Part shown: positions 1 to 5,834 of the stretch, piece by piece
Layout: each line of letters opens with the position of its first letter
Numbering within the stretch: the first letter of the stretch is position 1
Source: an uncultured Alphaproteobacteria bacterium
GTDB lineage: Bacteria > Pseudomonadota > Alphaproteobacteria > Bin95
Direction: 5' to 3'
DNA length: 5,841 nt
NCBI GenBank assembly: GCA_913060845.1
Contig: CAJXVF010000180.1
Location: forward strand, 1-5,841
Made by a program: the position numbers and the translations under genes
Notes under the pieces: model-generated
The model's input: only the letters and a program-made list of their open reading frames with translations
The model's database searches: none
Told to the model about the DNA's origin: nothing

Positions 1-48
1 CGAGATGTAGAGAGGTCTCGTGGGCTCGGAGATGTGTATAAGAGACAG
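1..48 (+). other. Untrimmed Illumina Nextera i7 adapter (artefact)
   Basis: This is synthetic sequence, not genome. Bases 1-6 (CGAGAT) match the 3' end of the P7 flow-cell oligo. Bases 7-14 (GTAGAGAG) match the Nextera i7 index N707 in adapter orientation. Bases 15-29 (GTCTCGTGGGCTCGG) are the Nextera read-2 stub, and bases 30-48 (AGATGTGTATAAGAGACAG) are the 19-base Tn5 mosaic end. The parts are contiguous and in the order of a complete library molecule, so coincidence is not credible. An adapter read-through was probably assembled into the contig end. Genomic sequence starts at about base 49, and any reading frame crossing 1-48 is meaningless. The mosaic end here must not be annotated as a natural transposon end. 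Confidence 0.98.
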
Positions 49-758
49 TCCATGCGCTTCAAGAAAGCCGTGTCAGCCTCAAGTACGTCCGGTGCCTCTG
101 CGCCTGTGATGCCGATATCGCTGGCGCGGACGAAGACGCAAGGGTTTGCTGCGTCGATCATGCTGGCTTCGATCTGGCCGATACCGGGCACATCAAGTTC
201 ATTGCGCGTGTTGCCGGTGGGCGTCAACGTGCCGGTCTTGGCACCGCCTGGATCAAGGAAATCTAGCGTTACTTGGGCTCCAGGGCCGCCGACGCCGGGT
301 AGCGTGAATGGGCCGTCTACAGCGGCCATCTCATCATCCACATCAAAGCGGGCGCGGATGATCTTGCCAGTGTTGGTATTGTGAATGCGAACTTCTGTTT
401 TGCCGCCTTCGGCCTGAACCAAGCCTTCATCCATCGCAAACGGCCCCATTGCGCTCGACATATTTCCACAATTGGCGGAGATGTCGACGGAGGCGTTGCG
501 CGGGGTGAGCTGGAAGAAGGAATAGTCGATATCGGCATCGTCCCGGCTTGGTGGTCCGACAACGCAAATCTTCGAGAGTGAGGAGATGCCGCCGCCCATG
601 CCGTTCAACTGGCGACCGTTCGGATCGTCCGCGCCCAGTGTTGCGACGAACAGCTCTGGCCATAAATCACGGTCTGCCGGCAGGTCGCGTGCATGGAACA
701 CGACGGCCTTGCTGGTGCCGCCACGGATAAAGGCTGCAGGGATTTTCCGTTGACGCAT
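49..758 (-). CDS. PrpF-family isomerase (DUF453; aconitate/methylitaconate/4-oxalomesaconate tautomerase type), 3'-truncated
   Basis: The minus-strand frame starts at the ATG at 758-756 and stays open for 236 codons to the contig edge, where adapter replaces the 3' end. A GGAGG ribosome site (766-770 on the plus strand) lies 7 bases upstream of the start. The N-terminus reads IPAAFIRGGTSKAVVF, the PrpF hallmark. Lys63 (in SSLSKICVV) and Cys97 (in SANCGNMSSAMGPFA) are 34 residues apart, the same spacing as Lys73 and Cys107 of Shewanella PrpF, so the active site looks intact. Family members have a two-lobed diaminopimelate-epimerase fold of about 360-400 residues, so roughly the last 40% is missing. 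Known members move a double bond in acids such as trans-aconitate isomers, 3-methylitaconate or 4-oxalomesaconate. The substrate here is unknown. Divergence from a PrpB/PrpD-like operon supports a role in the same pathway. Confidence 0.9.
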
Positions 759-856
759 CTGGCGTCCTCCAAAAGGCGCGGTATGATCCAGATTATTGAG
801 TTTCCTTGGCCTTCCACGCAAGAGCCAAGGAACTGACAAAGGGCGGGGGACGGATC
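759..856. promoter_or_regulatory. Divergent intergenic control region
   Basis: These 98 bases separate the start codons of the divergent PrpF-like and PrpB-like genes, so promoters for both must lie here or just inside the genes. Minus-strand GGAGG (766-770) and plus-strand GGGGGA (845-850, 6 bases before ATG) are the ribosome sites. Promoter candidates are weak. For the plus strand, TATGAT at 782-787 resembles a -10 box, but the sequence 17 bases upstream matches TTGACA poorly. For the minus strand, TTGCGT (816-821) and AATAAT (792-797) are 18 bases apart; that pair would straddle the left arm of the 802-832 inverted repeat. Sharing of one operator by both transcripts is an inference. Confidence 0.5.
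802..832. repeat. Inverted repeat / candidate operator or leader hairpin
   Basis: TTCCTTGGC (802-810) and GCCAAGGAA (824-832) are perfect 9-base inverted arms separated by 13 bases. The pairing continues inward with CTT (811-813) against AAG (820-822) if A823 is bulged, leaving a 6-base loop CCACGC. As DNA it could be an operator for a regulator controlling both divergent genes. As RNA it would be a stable hairpin 24 bases before the PrpB-like start codon. It has no U-tract, so an intrinsic terminator is unlikely. Confidence 0.6.
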
Positions 857-1789
857 ATGACTTGGCTGGTGGCGGACGATTGGGATTCAACGCCCATGGG
901 CGAGCGCTTTCAGGCGCTGGTTGATAGGCCGGGCATTGTCCGCGCGCCAGGCGCTCATAACGCTATGGCGGGCGTGCTGGCGAAGAACGCTGGGTTTGAC
1001 TGCCTGTATGTTTCAGGTGCCGCCGTAACGGCCTCTATGGCGCTGCCAGACCTTGGGGTGATTACGCTGGATGACCTTTGCTTCGTCGTCCGCACAATTC
1101 ACCGCGCGACGCAATTGCCGCTGATTGTTGATGGCGACACGGGCTATGGCGAAGTTCTGAACGTCATGCGGACGGTGCGCGAGCTTGAAGATGCAGGTGC
1201 TGCGGCCATTCAGATGGAAGACCAAGTGCTGCCCAAGAAATGCGGCCATCTGAACGATAAGCTTCTGGAAACGCCGGAAGGCATGGCCCGCAAAGTCGCC
1301 GCTGCCCGCAAAGCGCGCCGCCACCTTCGCATCATCGCGCGGACGGATGCCGTGCAGGCCGAAGGGCTGGAGGCCGGCATCGCGCGGGCAAAGCTATACG
1401 TTCAAGCCGGTGCAGACTTGGTGTTTGCAGACGGCATCAAGACGCCGGAAGAATTCCGCCGCTTCTCCACCGAATGCGGCGCGCCCTTTATGGCGAACAT
1501 GACGGAATTTGGCCGCACACCCTATTACACGGCCAAGCAGTTCGAAGAATTCGGCTGCAAGGTCGTGATCTGGCCGGTCTCCAGCCTCCGTGTCGCCTCG
1601 AAGGCGATGCAGGAGATGTATGGCGCGCTGAAAGCTGAGGACACGTTGATCAATCATCTGGATAAGATGCAAACCCGCGCTGAGCTCTACGAAACCATTG
1701 GATATCACGAGTTTGAGGCGCTGGATGACAGTGTCGCGGAAACGATTGTTCCCGATGATATTCGGATCGCCGGGCCGAGGAACTCCTGA
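857..1789 (+). CDS. prpB: Isocitrate lyase/PEP mutase superfamily lyase, PrpB-like (2-methylisocitrate or dimethylmalate lyase type)
   Basis: A 310-residue protein close to the family length (E. coli PrpB is 296). It is expected to be a cytosolic Mg-dependent TIM barrel that splits a 2-hydroxy acid by retro-aldol cleavage, for example 2-methylisocitrate to pyruvate and succinate. Visible motifs are YVSGAA (51-56, substrate loop), VDGDTGYGE (91-99, with Asp92 and Asp94 as Mg ligands), the catalytic loop KKCGH (127-131, Cys129 as general acid), RTDAVQAEGL (162-171), ANMTEFG (213-219) and the PrpB-type tail MQTRAELYETIGYHEFE (271-287). The ATG at 857 follows GGGGGA at 6 bases. An in-frame TTG at 806 is rejected because it lies in the inverted repeat with no good ribosome site. 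It is the first gene of the operon. The Cys loop argues against PEP mutase and against the Cys-lacking oxaloacetate decarboxylases. Choosing between methylisocitrate lyase and 2,3-dimethylmalate lyase is not possible from sequence, and the symbol is by similarity only. Confidence 0.88.
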   Translation: MTWLVADDWDSTPMGERFQALVDRPGIVRAPGAHNAMAGVLAKNAGFDCLYVSGAAVTASMALPDLGVITLDDLCFVVRTIHRATQLPLIVDGDTGYGEVLNVMRTVRELEDAGAAAIQMEDQVLPKKCGHLNDKLLETPEGMARKVAAARKARRHLRIIARTDAVQAEGLEAGIARAKLYVQAGADLVFADGIKTPEEFRRFSTECGAPFMANMTEFGRTPYYTAKQFEEFGCKVVIWPVSSLRVASKAMQEMYGALKAEDTLINHLDKMQTRAELYETIGYHEFEALDDSVAETIVPDDIRIAGPRNS

Positions 1790-3312
1790 TGCCGAATTAC
1801 ACAATCCGTGCACTTCCTTCGGGTGAAAGTCCTCATTGGGAAGAGCAGTTGGCCGGGCGCATGGCCGCTTGGGCAGCGTCCAGCCCAGATATTCCGCCAG
1901 ATATTGGCCAGATGGTGCGATTGCGGGTGCTTGACAGCTTTGCCGTGGGCCTGGCGGCGATCAATCGCGGCCCTGTCGCCTCTGCCCGGGCAATGGCGTT
2001 GGCGCATCCCCGTGCCGGCGGCGCGGCATTGCTTGGGTTGAGCCCAGATATTCGTGTCGATTGCGAATGGGCCGGATTCGCCAATAGCGTCGCTGTTCGG
2101 GAGTTGGACTATAACGACACCTATCTCGCAGCAGACTTTGCCCATCCAAGTGACTGTATCGCGCCGCTACTAGCCGTGGCGCAGCAGACGGGGCGGACCG
2201 GCGTTGCGCTCACCCGTGCGATTGCCATTGCTTATGAAATCCACGTGGCTTTGGTTCGTGCGATTGATCTGCATTCTTTCAAGAAAGACCATGTGGCTCA
2301 TCTGGCGCCAGCAATTGCGGCGGGTGCGGGATCGCTCATGGTTGTAGCACCTCGCGTGATCTATGAAGCGATCAATCAGGCGGTCCACCTTAGTTTTGCC
2401 ACCCGGCAATCGCGCAAGGGCGATATTAGCTCCTGGAAAGCATATGCTCCGGCACAGGCTGGCAAGATCGCCGTTGAGGCACTTGATCGGGCTATGCGGG
2501 GCGAGGGTGCGCCTAATCCAATCTATGAAGGCGAAGACTCAATCATTCCATGGATGCTTGCCGGTAAGGACGCGCGATACACCGTGCGGCTGCCTGTTCG
2601 AGGCGCGCCGCCAGCCGGAATTTTGGAAACTTTCCCGAAAGCACATTCTGCTGAATATCAGGCCCAGGCCATTATCGATCTGGCGTTTGAGGCCCGCGCT
2701 GCGGTTGATCCTGCGACGATTGAACGGGCTGTCCTGCACACATCTGACCACACGCATTTTGTGATCGGTACCGGTGCCAATGATCCCCAAAAGATGGACC
2801 CGAAGGCCAGCCGCGAGACGCTGGATCACTCCATCATGTATATCCTCGCAGTCGCACTTGAAGACAGTGCCTGGGACCATGAAGCGAGTTACACGCCGGA
2901 ACGGGCGGGCCGTGAGAGCACTGTGGCTTTGTGGAACCGCGTTGAAACAATGCTCGATGACGAATGGACGCGCAGATATCACGCCGATGACCCAACCGAA
3001 CGCGCTTATGGCGGCTCGTTGGAATTGACGCTAAAATCTGGTGAGGTCCTGAACTTCGAGAAAGCTGCGGCGGATGCACACCCGAATGGTGCTGCGCCGT
3101 GGCAAGAAGCAGACTATGTCGCCAAATTCACCCGTCTGGCAGAACCATTGCTTGGCAAAGACGAGACCGCTCGAGTGGTGACGCAAACATTATCACTTGG
3201 CGGACTGGACGCGGCGGGGCTCCTCGCCCTAAATCCAACAGCAGCGCATGGCGCTGTCACGCCGAACGCGCCGACGGGCGCTGGCATTTTTGATTTCGGA
3301 ACGGAAAGTTAG
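1789..3312 (+). CDS. prpD: MmgE/PrpD-family dehydratase (2-methylcitrate dehydratase-like)
   Basis: A 507-residue protein, slightly longer than E. coli PrpD (483). The family catalyses cofactor-free dehydration or hydration of tricarboxylates such as 2-methylcitrate; the wider family includes cis-aconitate decarboxylase (IRG1/CAD). Diagnostic blocks are RELDYNDTYL (104-113) followed by HPSD (119-122), SFKKDHVAHLAPAIAAGAG (163-181), the SSWKAYAPAQAGK stretch (214-226), FPKAHSAEYQAQAIIDLAFE, and the central ETLDHSIMYILAVAL matching the conserved D-HS/P-YI block. The start ATG overlaps the PrpB-like stop as TGATG and has GAGGAA 6 bases upstream, so translation is probably coupled. Placement directly behind the lyase mirrors prp operons, where the PrpD product is rehydrated and then cleaved by PrpB. 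No partner AcnD/AcnB hydratase is in the window. Decarboxylase activity is a less likely alternative. The symbol rests on family similarity. Confidence 0.88.
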   Translation: MPNYTIRALPSGESPHWEEQLAGRMAAWAASSPDIPPDIGQMVRLRVLDSFAVGLAAINRGPVASARAMALAHPRAGGAALLGLSPDIRVDCEWAGFANSVAVRELDYNDTYLAADFAHPSDCIAPLLAVAQQTGRTGVALTRAIAIAYEIHVALVRAIDLHSFKKDHVAHLAPAIAAGAGSLMVVAPRVIYEAINQAVHLSFATRQSRKGDISSWKAYAPAQAGKIAVEALDRAMRGEGAPNPIYEGEDSIIPWMLAGKDARYTVRLPVRGAPPAGILETFPKAHSAEYQAQAIIDLAFEARAAVDPATIERAVLHTSDHTHFVIGTGANDPQKMDPKASRETLDHSIMYILAVALEDSAWDHEASYTPERAGRESTVALWNRVETMLDDEWTRRYHADDPTERAYGGSLELTLKSGEVLNFEKAAADAHPNGAAPWQEADYVAKFTRLAEPLLGKDETARVVTQTLSLGGLDAAGLLALNPTAAHGAVTPNAPTGAGIFDFGTES

Positions 3313-3318
3313 AACAGC

Positions 3319-3996
3319 ATGACATCGACCCCGCAGACGATCGCGATCCTTGGCGGCACCGGCGACCTTGGCACAGGCCTTGCCCGGCGCTGGGCGAAAG
3401 CTGGCCACAAAGTCATCATCGGCTCCCGCACCACAGAAAAAGCGGAAGCAGCGGCGGCTGACCTAAAGGACTTCGGCGTTACAGGCCTAGAGAACCTTGC
3501 AGCGGCTGCTGCGGCGGATATCGTTGCGATCACCGTGCCTTACGCCAACCAACTCGGCACGCTGGAAGCTTCCCGCGCCGGGCTCGAGGGCAAGATCCTG
3601 ATTGACGCGACTGTTCCGCTGATGCCGCCCAAAGTCGGCACTGTCCAACTGCCAGAAGGCGGGTCTGCTGCCGTTAATGCGCAGAAGGCGCTTGGCGAAG
3701 GCGTGACCGTTGTTTCAGCCTTCCAGAACGTTGCGGCAGATAAGCTGAAATCATCTGCTGATCTGGAATGTGATGTGCTGGTTGCTGGCGATAAAGTCGC
3801 AGCGCGCCAGACGGTGATTGATTTGGTTGAAGATGCGGGCATGCGCGGATGGCATGTTGGGCCACTGGCGAATTCTGCAGCGGCGGAGGCAATGACCTCT
3901 CTCATCATTCAGGTGAACCGCCGCTATGGCATTGACGGTGCCGGCATCCGCATCACTGGTACGTCAACGAAAGACGGAAGGCATGTGCCGAAATGA
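3319..3996 (+). CDS. npdG: NADPH-dependent F420 reductase-like protein (NpdG/Fno family)
   Basis: A 225-residue Rossmann-fold protein (archaeal Fno is about 212). Fno/NpdG moves hydride between NADP(H) and the deazaflavin coenzyme F420. The dinucleotide loop is LGGTGDLG (11-18). GSRTTEKAE (35-43) matches the Fno segment where Ser-Arg binds the 2'-phosphate, so NADP preference is expected. The middle IDATVPLMPP (95-104) and GGSAAVNAQ (114-122) blocks and VVSAFQNVAA (131-140) follow the family pattern, as does the C-terminal GPLANSAAAEAMTSLI then NRRYGIDGAGIRITG (200-214). A short basic tail of 11 residues follows. It begins 6 bases after the PrpD-like stop with only a weak GGAAAG 10 bases upstream. 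No F420 biosynthesis gene (cofC/D/E/G/H or fbi) is visible, so true F420 use is unproven. A plain NADP-dependent oxidoreductase on another substrate is the main alternative. Confidence 0.85.
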   Translation: MTSTPQTIAILGGTGDLGTGLARRWAKAGHKVIIGSRTTEKAEAAAADLKDFGVTGLENLAAAAAADIVAITVPYANQLGTLEASRAGLEGKILIDATVPLMPPKVGTVQLPEGGSAAVNAQKALGEGVTVVSAFQNVAADKLKSSADLECDVLVAGDKVAARQTVIDLVEDAGMRGWHVGPLANSAAAEAMTSLIIQVNRRYGIDGAGIRITGTSTKDGRHVPK

Positions 3997-4427
3997 AGAA
4001 GCGCGAAGGCGATCCCTGGATGCCAGCAGGGACTTATAGCAAGTCCCTGAAAGGTTTCGGCGTGAACCTATTGGTGCAGGATGTGGCCGTAGCGGTCACA
4101 TTTGGCATTGAGGTGCTGGAGGCTGAGGCCGTCTACACCGATCCTGATTTCGCGGTTATGCGGGCCCAGGGTGCGGAGTGGATCCTGCATGCGGATCATA
4201 CTTATGACAGCCATCCACTTCACGGCAGCCTGGCTGAGGGCGCTCACCGGGGTGTTGGCGTAGAATTTCGCCTCCACAACATGGATCCCGACGCTGCTGA
4301 AGCCCGCGCCCGGGCGCGAGGCGATGTTATCTTCGCAGGTGCGCTCGATAAAGGCCATGGCTTGCGTGAGGCCTATATTACTGATCCCGACGGCTACCTT
4401 TGGGTCGTGGATCGTCCAACGGACTGA
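3993..4427 (+). CDS. VOC (glyoxalase/bleomycin-resistance fold) family protein
   Basis: A 144-residue single-domain protein. The stretch GFGVNLLVQDVAVAVTF (21-37) is the first beta-alpha unit of a vicinal-oxygen-chelate repeat, and YITDPDGYLWVVDRP (128-142) is the typical last strand. DPDAAEARARARGDVIFAG (98-116) is the second-repeat helix. VOC members include glyoxalases, extradiol dioxygenases, fosfomycin resistance proteins and acyl-CoA epimerases such as methylmalonyl-CoA epimerase. Asn25 sits where many VOC enzymes have the first His metal ligand. His66, Glu91 and Glu126 are possible ligands, so metal use is uncertain. The start overlaps the preceding stop as ATGA, implying coupling; a later ATG at 4020 (residue 10) with GAAGG 10 bases upstream is an alternative. 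Placement beside a CoA-transferase makes an epimerase or isomerase role on an acid or its CoA ester possible, but this is inference. Confidence 0.8.
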   Translation: MKKREGDPWMPAGTYSKSLKGFGVNLLVQDVAVAVTFGIEVLEAEAVYTDPDFAVMRAQGAEWILHADHTYDSHPLHGSLAEGAHRGVGVEFRLHNMDPDAAEARARARGDVIFAGALDKGHGLREAYITDPDGYLWVVDRPTD

Positions 4428-4443
4428 GGTCCGAGAAAGCAGT

Positions 4444-5676
4444 ATGATGTCTCCTGATAGTTCCCCGTTCTCAACCATGAGCGCCGGCGCCCTTGCTGGG
4501 TATAAGGTCATTGACCTGACCCGCGTTCTGGGTGGGCCATATTGCACAATGATCCTGGCGGATCATGGCGCCGAAGTGATCAAGGTCGAGCCACCCCAGG
4601 GTGACGAAACCCGAGATTGGGGCCCTCCATTCAACGACGAAGGCGAAAGCGCTTATTACCAGGGCGTCAACCGCAACAAGCGTTCTATCGGCCTCGATCT
4701 CTCTAGTGAGGCGGGCAAAGCTGTGCTGGGGAAACTGCTTGAGGACGCGGATGTTCTGATTGAGAACTTCAAGCCAGGCACGCTCGAAAAATGGGGTCTT
4801 GGATATAAGGACGTCCTGGCGGAGCGCTTTCCGCGCCTCGTTCATTGCCGCGTAACCGGATTCGGAGCAGATGGGCCGCTCGGCGGCTTCCCGGGCTATG
4901 ACGCAGTGATCCAGGCGATGTCTGGCATGATGAGCGTCAATGGCTCGCCAGAATCTGGTCCAGTCCGCGTCGGCACGCCAATGGTGGACATGGGCACGGG
5001 CCTCAATGCCGCCATCGCGATCCTGATGGCGCTGTTGGAGCGCGGCAAGTCGGGCAAGGGGCAATTCCTGGATATCACGCTTTATGACAGCGCCGTGGCG
5101 TTGCTGCACCCGCAAGGCAACAACTACCTGATGAGCGGCAAGCCGCCCGTCATAACGGGTAACGCCCATCCGAACGTCTATCCCTATGACGTGTTCCCGA
5201 CCAAGGACAAGGATTTATTCCTGGCCGTGGGCAACAATGGCCAATTCAAACGGCTGGCTGATGCGATTGAAGCACCGGAATTGGCTGATGATCCGCGTTT
5301 TAAGGACAACGCTGACCGGTCTTCCAATCGCGACGCCTTAAAAGCGCTGCTTGCGGAGAAGTTGGCGCAATATGAGTGCGAGCCGCTAGCATTAGGGCTT
5401 TTGCAAAAGGGCGTGCCGGCGGGGCCGGTCAACACGATCCCGGATGTGATGGAGCACCCGCACACAATCTTCCGGCAGATGCGCGTTGGCGCTGAAGATG
5501 GGTATGGCGCGCTTGGTGTTCAGGCGAAACTATCCCGCACACCGGGTGGTGCACGGTCTGCGCCGCCGAAATTTGGCTCTGCAACGCGGGCTGTTTTGGC
5601 GGAAGCTGGGATAAGCGCCGACGAGATCGAAACGCTGATCAATGACGGTGTGGCTCTGGTCGACAGGCGTAAGTAG
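4444..5676 (+). CDS. Class III CoA-transferase (CaiB/BaiF family)
   Basis: A 410-residue cytosolic enzyme, usual family length about 380-430. It should transfer CoA between carboxylic acids through a mixed-anhydride/thioester intermediate on an aspartate. It opens with LAGYKVIDLTRVLGGPYCTMILADHGAEVIKVEPP (residues 17-51), the family's N-terminal Rossmann signature. NRNKRSIGLDL (77-87), ADVLIENFKPGTLEKWGLGY (102-121) and YDAVIQAMSGMMSVNG (152-167) follow. The catalytic residue is Asp182 in PMVDMGTGL, as in formyl-CoA transferase. The C-terminal domain contains VPAGPVNTIPDVMEHP. Tandem ATGs at 4444 and 4447 are possible starts; ATG 4477, giving 399 residues, is also possible but has no ribosome site. 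It follows the VOC gene by 16 bases and is the last operon gene. Family members act on formate/oxalate, carnitine, succinate/citramalate, mesaconate and arylsuccinates, so activation of the pathway acid fits. Donor and acceptor are not identifiable. Confidence 0.92.
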   Translation: MMSPDSSPFSTMSAGALAGYKVIDLTRVLGGPYCTMILADHGAEVIKVEPPQGDETRDWGPPFNDEGESAYYQGVNRNKRSIGLDLSSEAGKAVLGKLLEDADVLIENFKPGTLEKWGLGYKDVLAERFPRLVHCRVTGFGADGPLGGFPGYDAVIQAMSGMMSVNGSPESGPVRVGTPMVDMGTGLNAAIAILMALLERGKSGKGQFLDITLYDSAVALLHPQGNNYLMSGKPPVITGNAHPNVYPYDVFPTKDKDLFLAVGNNGQFKRLADAIEAPELADDPRFKDNADRSSNRDALKALLAEKLAQYECEPLALGLLQKGVPAGPVNTIPDVMEHPHTIFRQMRVGAEDGYGALGVQAKLSRTPGGARSAPPKFGSATRAVLAEAGISADEIETLINDGVALVDRRK

Positions 5677-5678
5677 CC

Positions 5679-5834
5679 CTAGGAGGCCGCTGCATTCAGC
5701 GCCGCCGCGATATCCTGCACTGCAGTGATTTCAGCGGCGGAGGCTGAGCCATCGGCGCCTGCGACAGCTTCTACAATCCGCAGAACGATGGTTGCTGCAT
5801 CAGCAACGCCTTCGATTCCCGCCAGAGCATCCAG
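5679..5834 (-). CDS. C-terminal fragment of an unidentified Ala-rich protein, 5'-truncated
   Basis: A minus-strand frame is open from the contig edge to a TAG at 5681-5679, giving 51 codons. The end reads as two amphipathic helices rich in Ala, Val and Ile around an ADGSASAAEI turn. This resembles the helix-acidic loop-helix pattern of TerB-like or EF-hand-like domains (DG-x-S-x-x-E), but too little is present to assign a family. Its stop is 2 bases from the CoA-transferase stop, so the genes converge without a visible terminator. No start codon or upstream sequence is available. The plus strand of this stretch is also open but has no ATG and no extension, so the minus frame is preferred. Confidence 0.45.
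   Translation of the reverse strand: MDALAGIEGVADAATIVLRIVEAVAGADGSASAAEITAVQDIAAALNAAAS

Noticed and set aside
30..48. Tn5 mosaic end suggesting a natural transposon boundary
   Set aside because: It is embedded in a complete Nextera adapter with P7 tail and index, so it is a library artefact.
34..384. Plus-strand reading frame of 116 codons
   Set aside because: It starts inside adapter sequence and runs antisense to the well-supported PrpF-like gene; the translation has no recognisable family features.
806..856. Extension of the PrpB-like gene to an upstream TTG start
   Set aside because: The extra 17 residues are not typical of the family, the TTG has no good ribosome site, and it lies within the inverted repeat. 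The ATG at 857 has GGGGGA at 6 bases.
1882..2053. 13-base direct repeat AGCCCAGATATTC at 1882-1894 and 2041-2053
   Set aside because: Both copies lie in the PrpD-like coding sequence and encode Ser-Pro-Asp-Ile; only two copies exist and the surrounding sequence differs, so coincidence is likely.
4305..4318. Perfect 14-base palindrome CGCGCCCGGGCGCG
   Set aside because: It falls inside the VOC gene and results from the Ala-Arg-Ala-Arg codons typical of this helix; there is no U-tract or operator context.
4324..4443. N-terminal extension of the CoA-transferase frame back to 4324
   Set aside because: It would overlap the VOC gene by over 100 bases, and the extra residues do not resemble the family N-terminus, which begins just after the ATGs at 4444-4477.
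4471..5169. Minus-strand frame of 232 codons opposite the CoA-transferase
   Set aside because: It is antisense to a gene with clear family motifs throughout; the translation shows no recognisable domain, and long antisense frames are common in GC-rich DNA.
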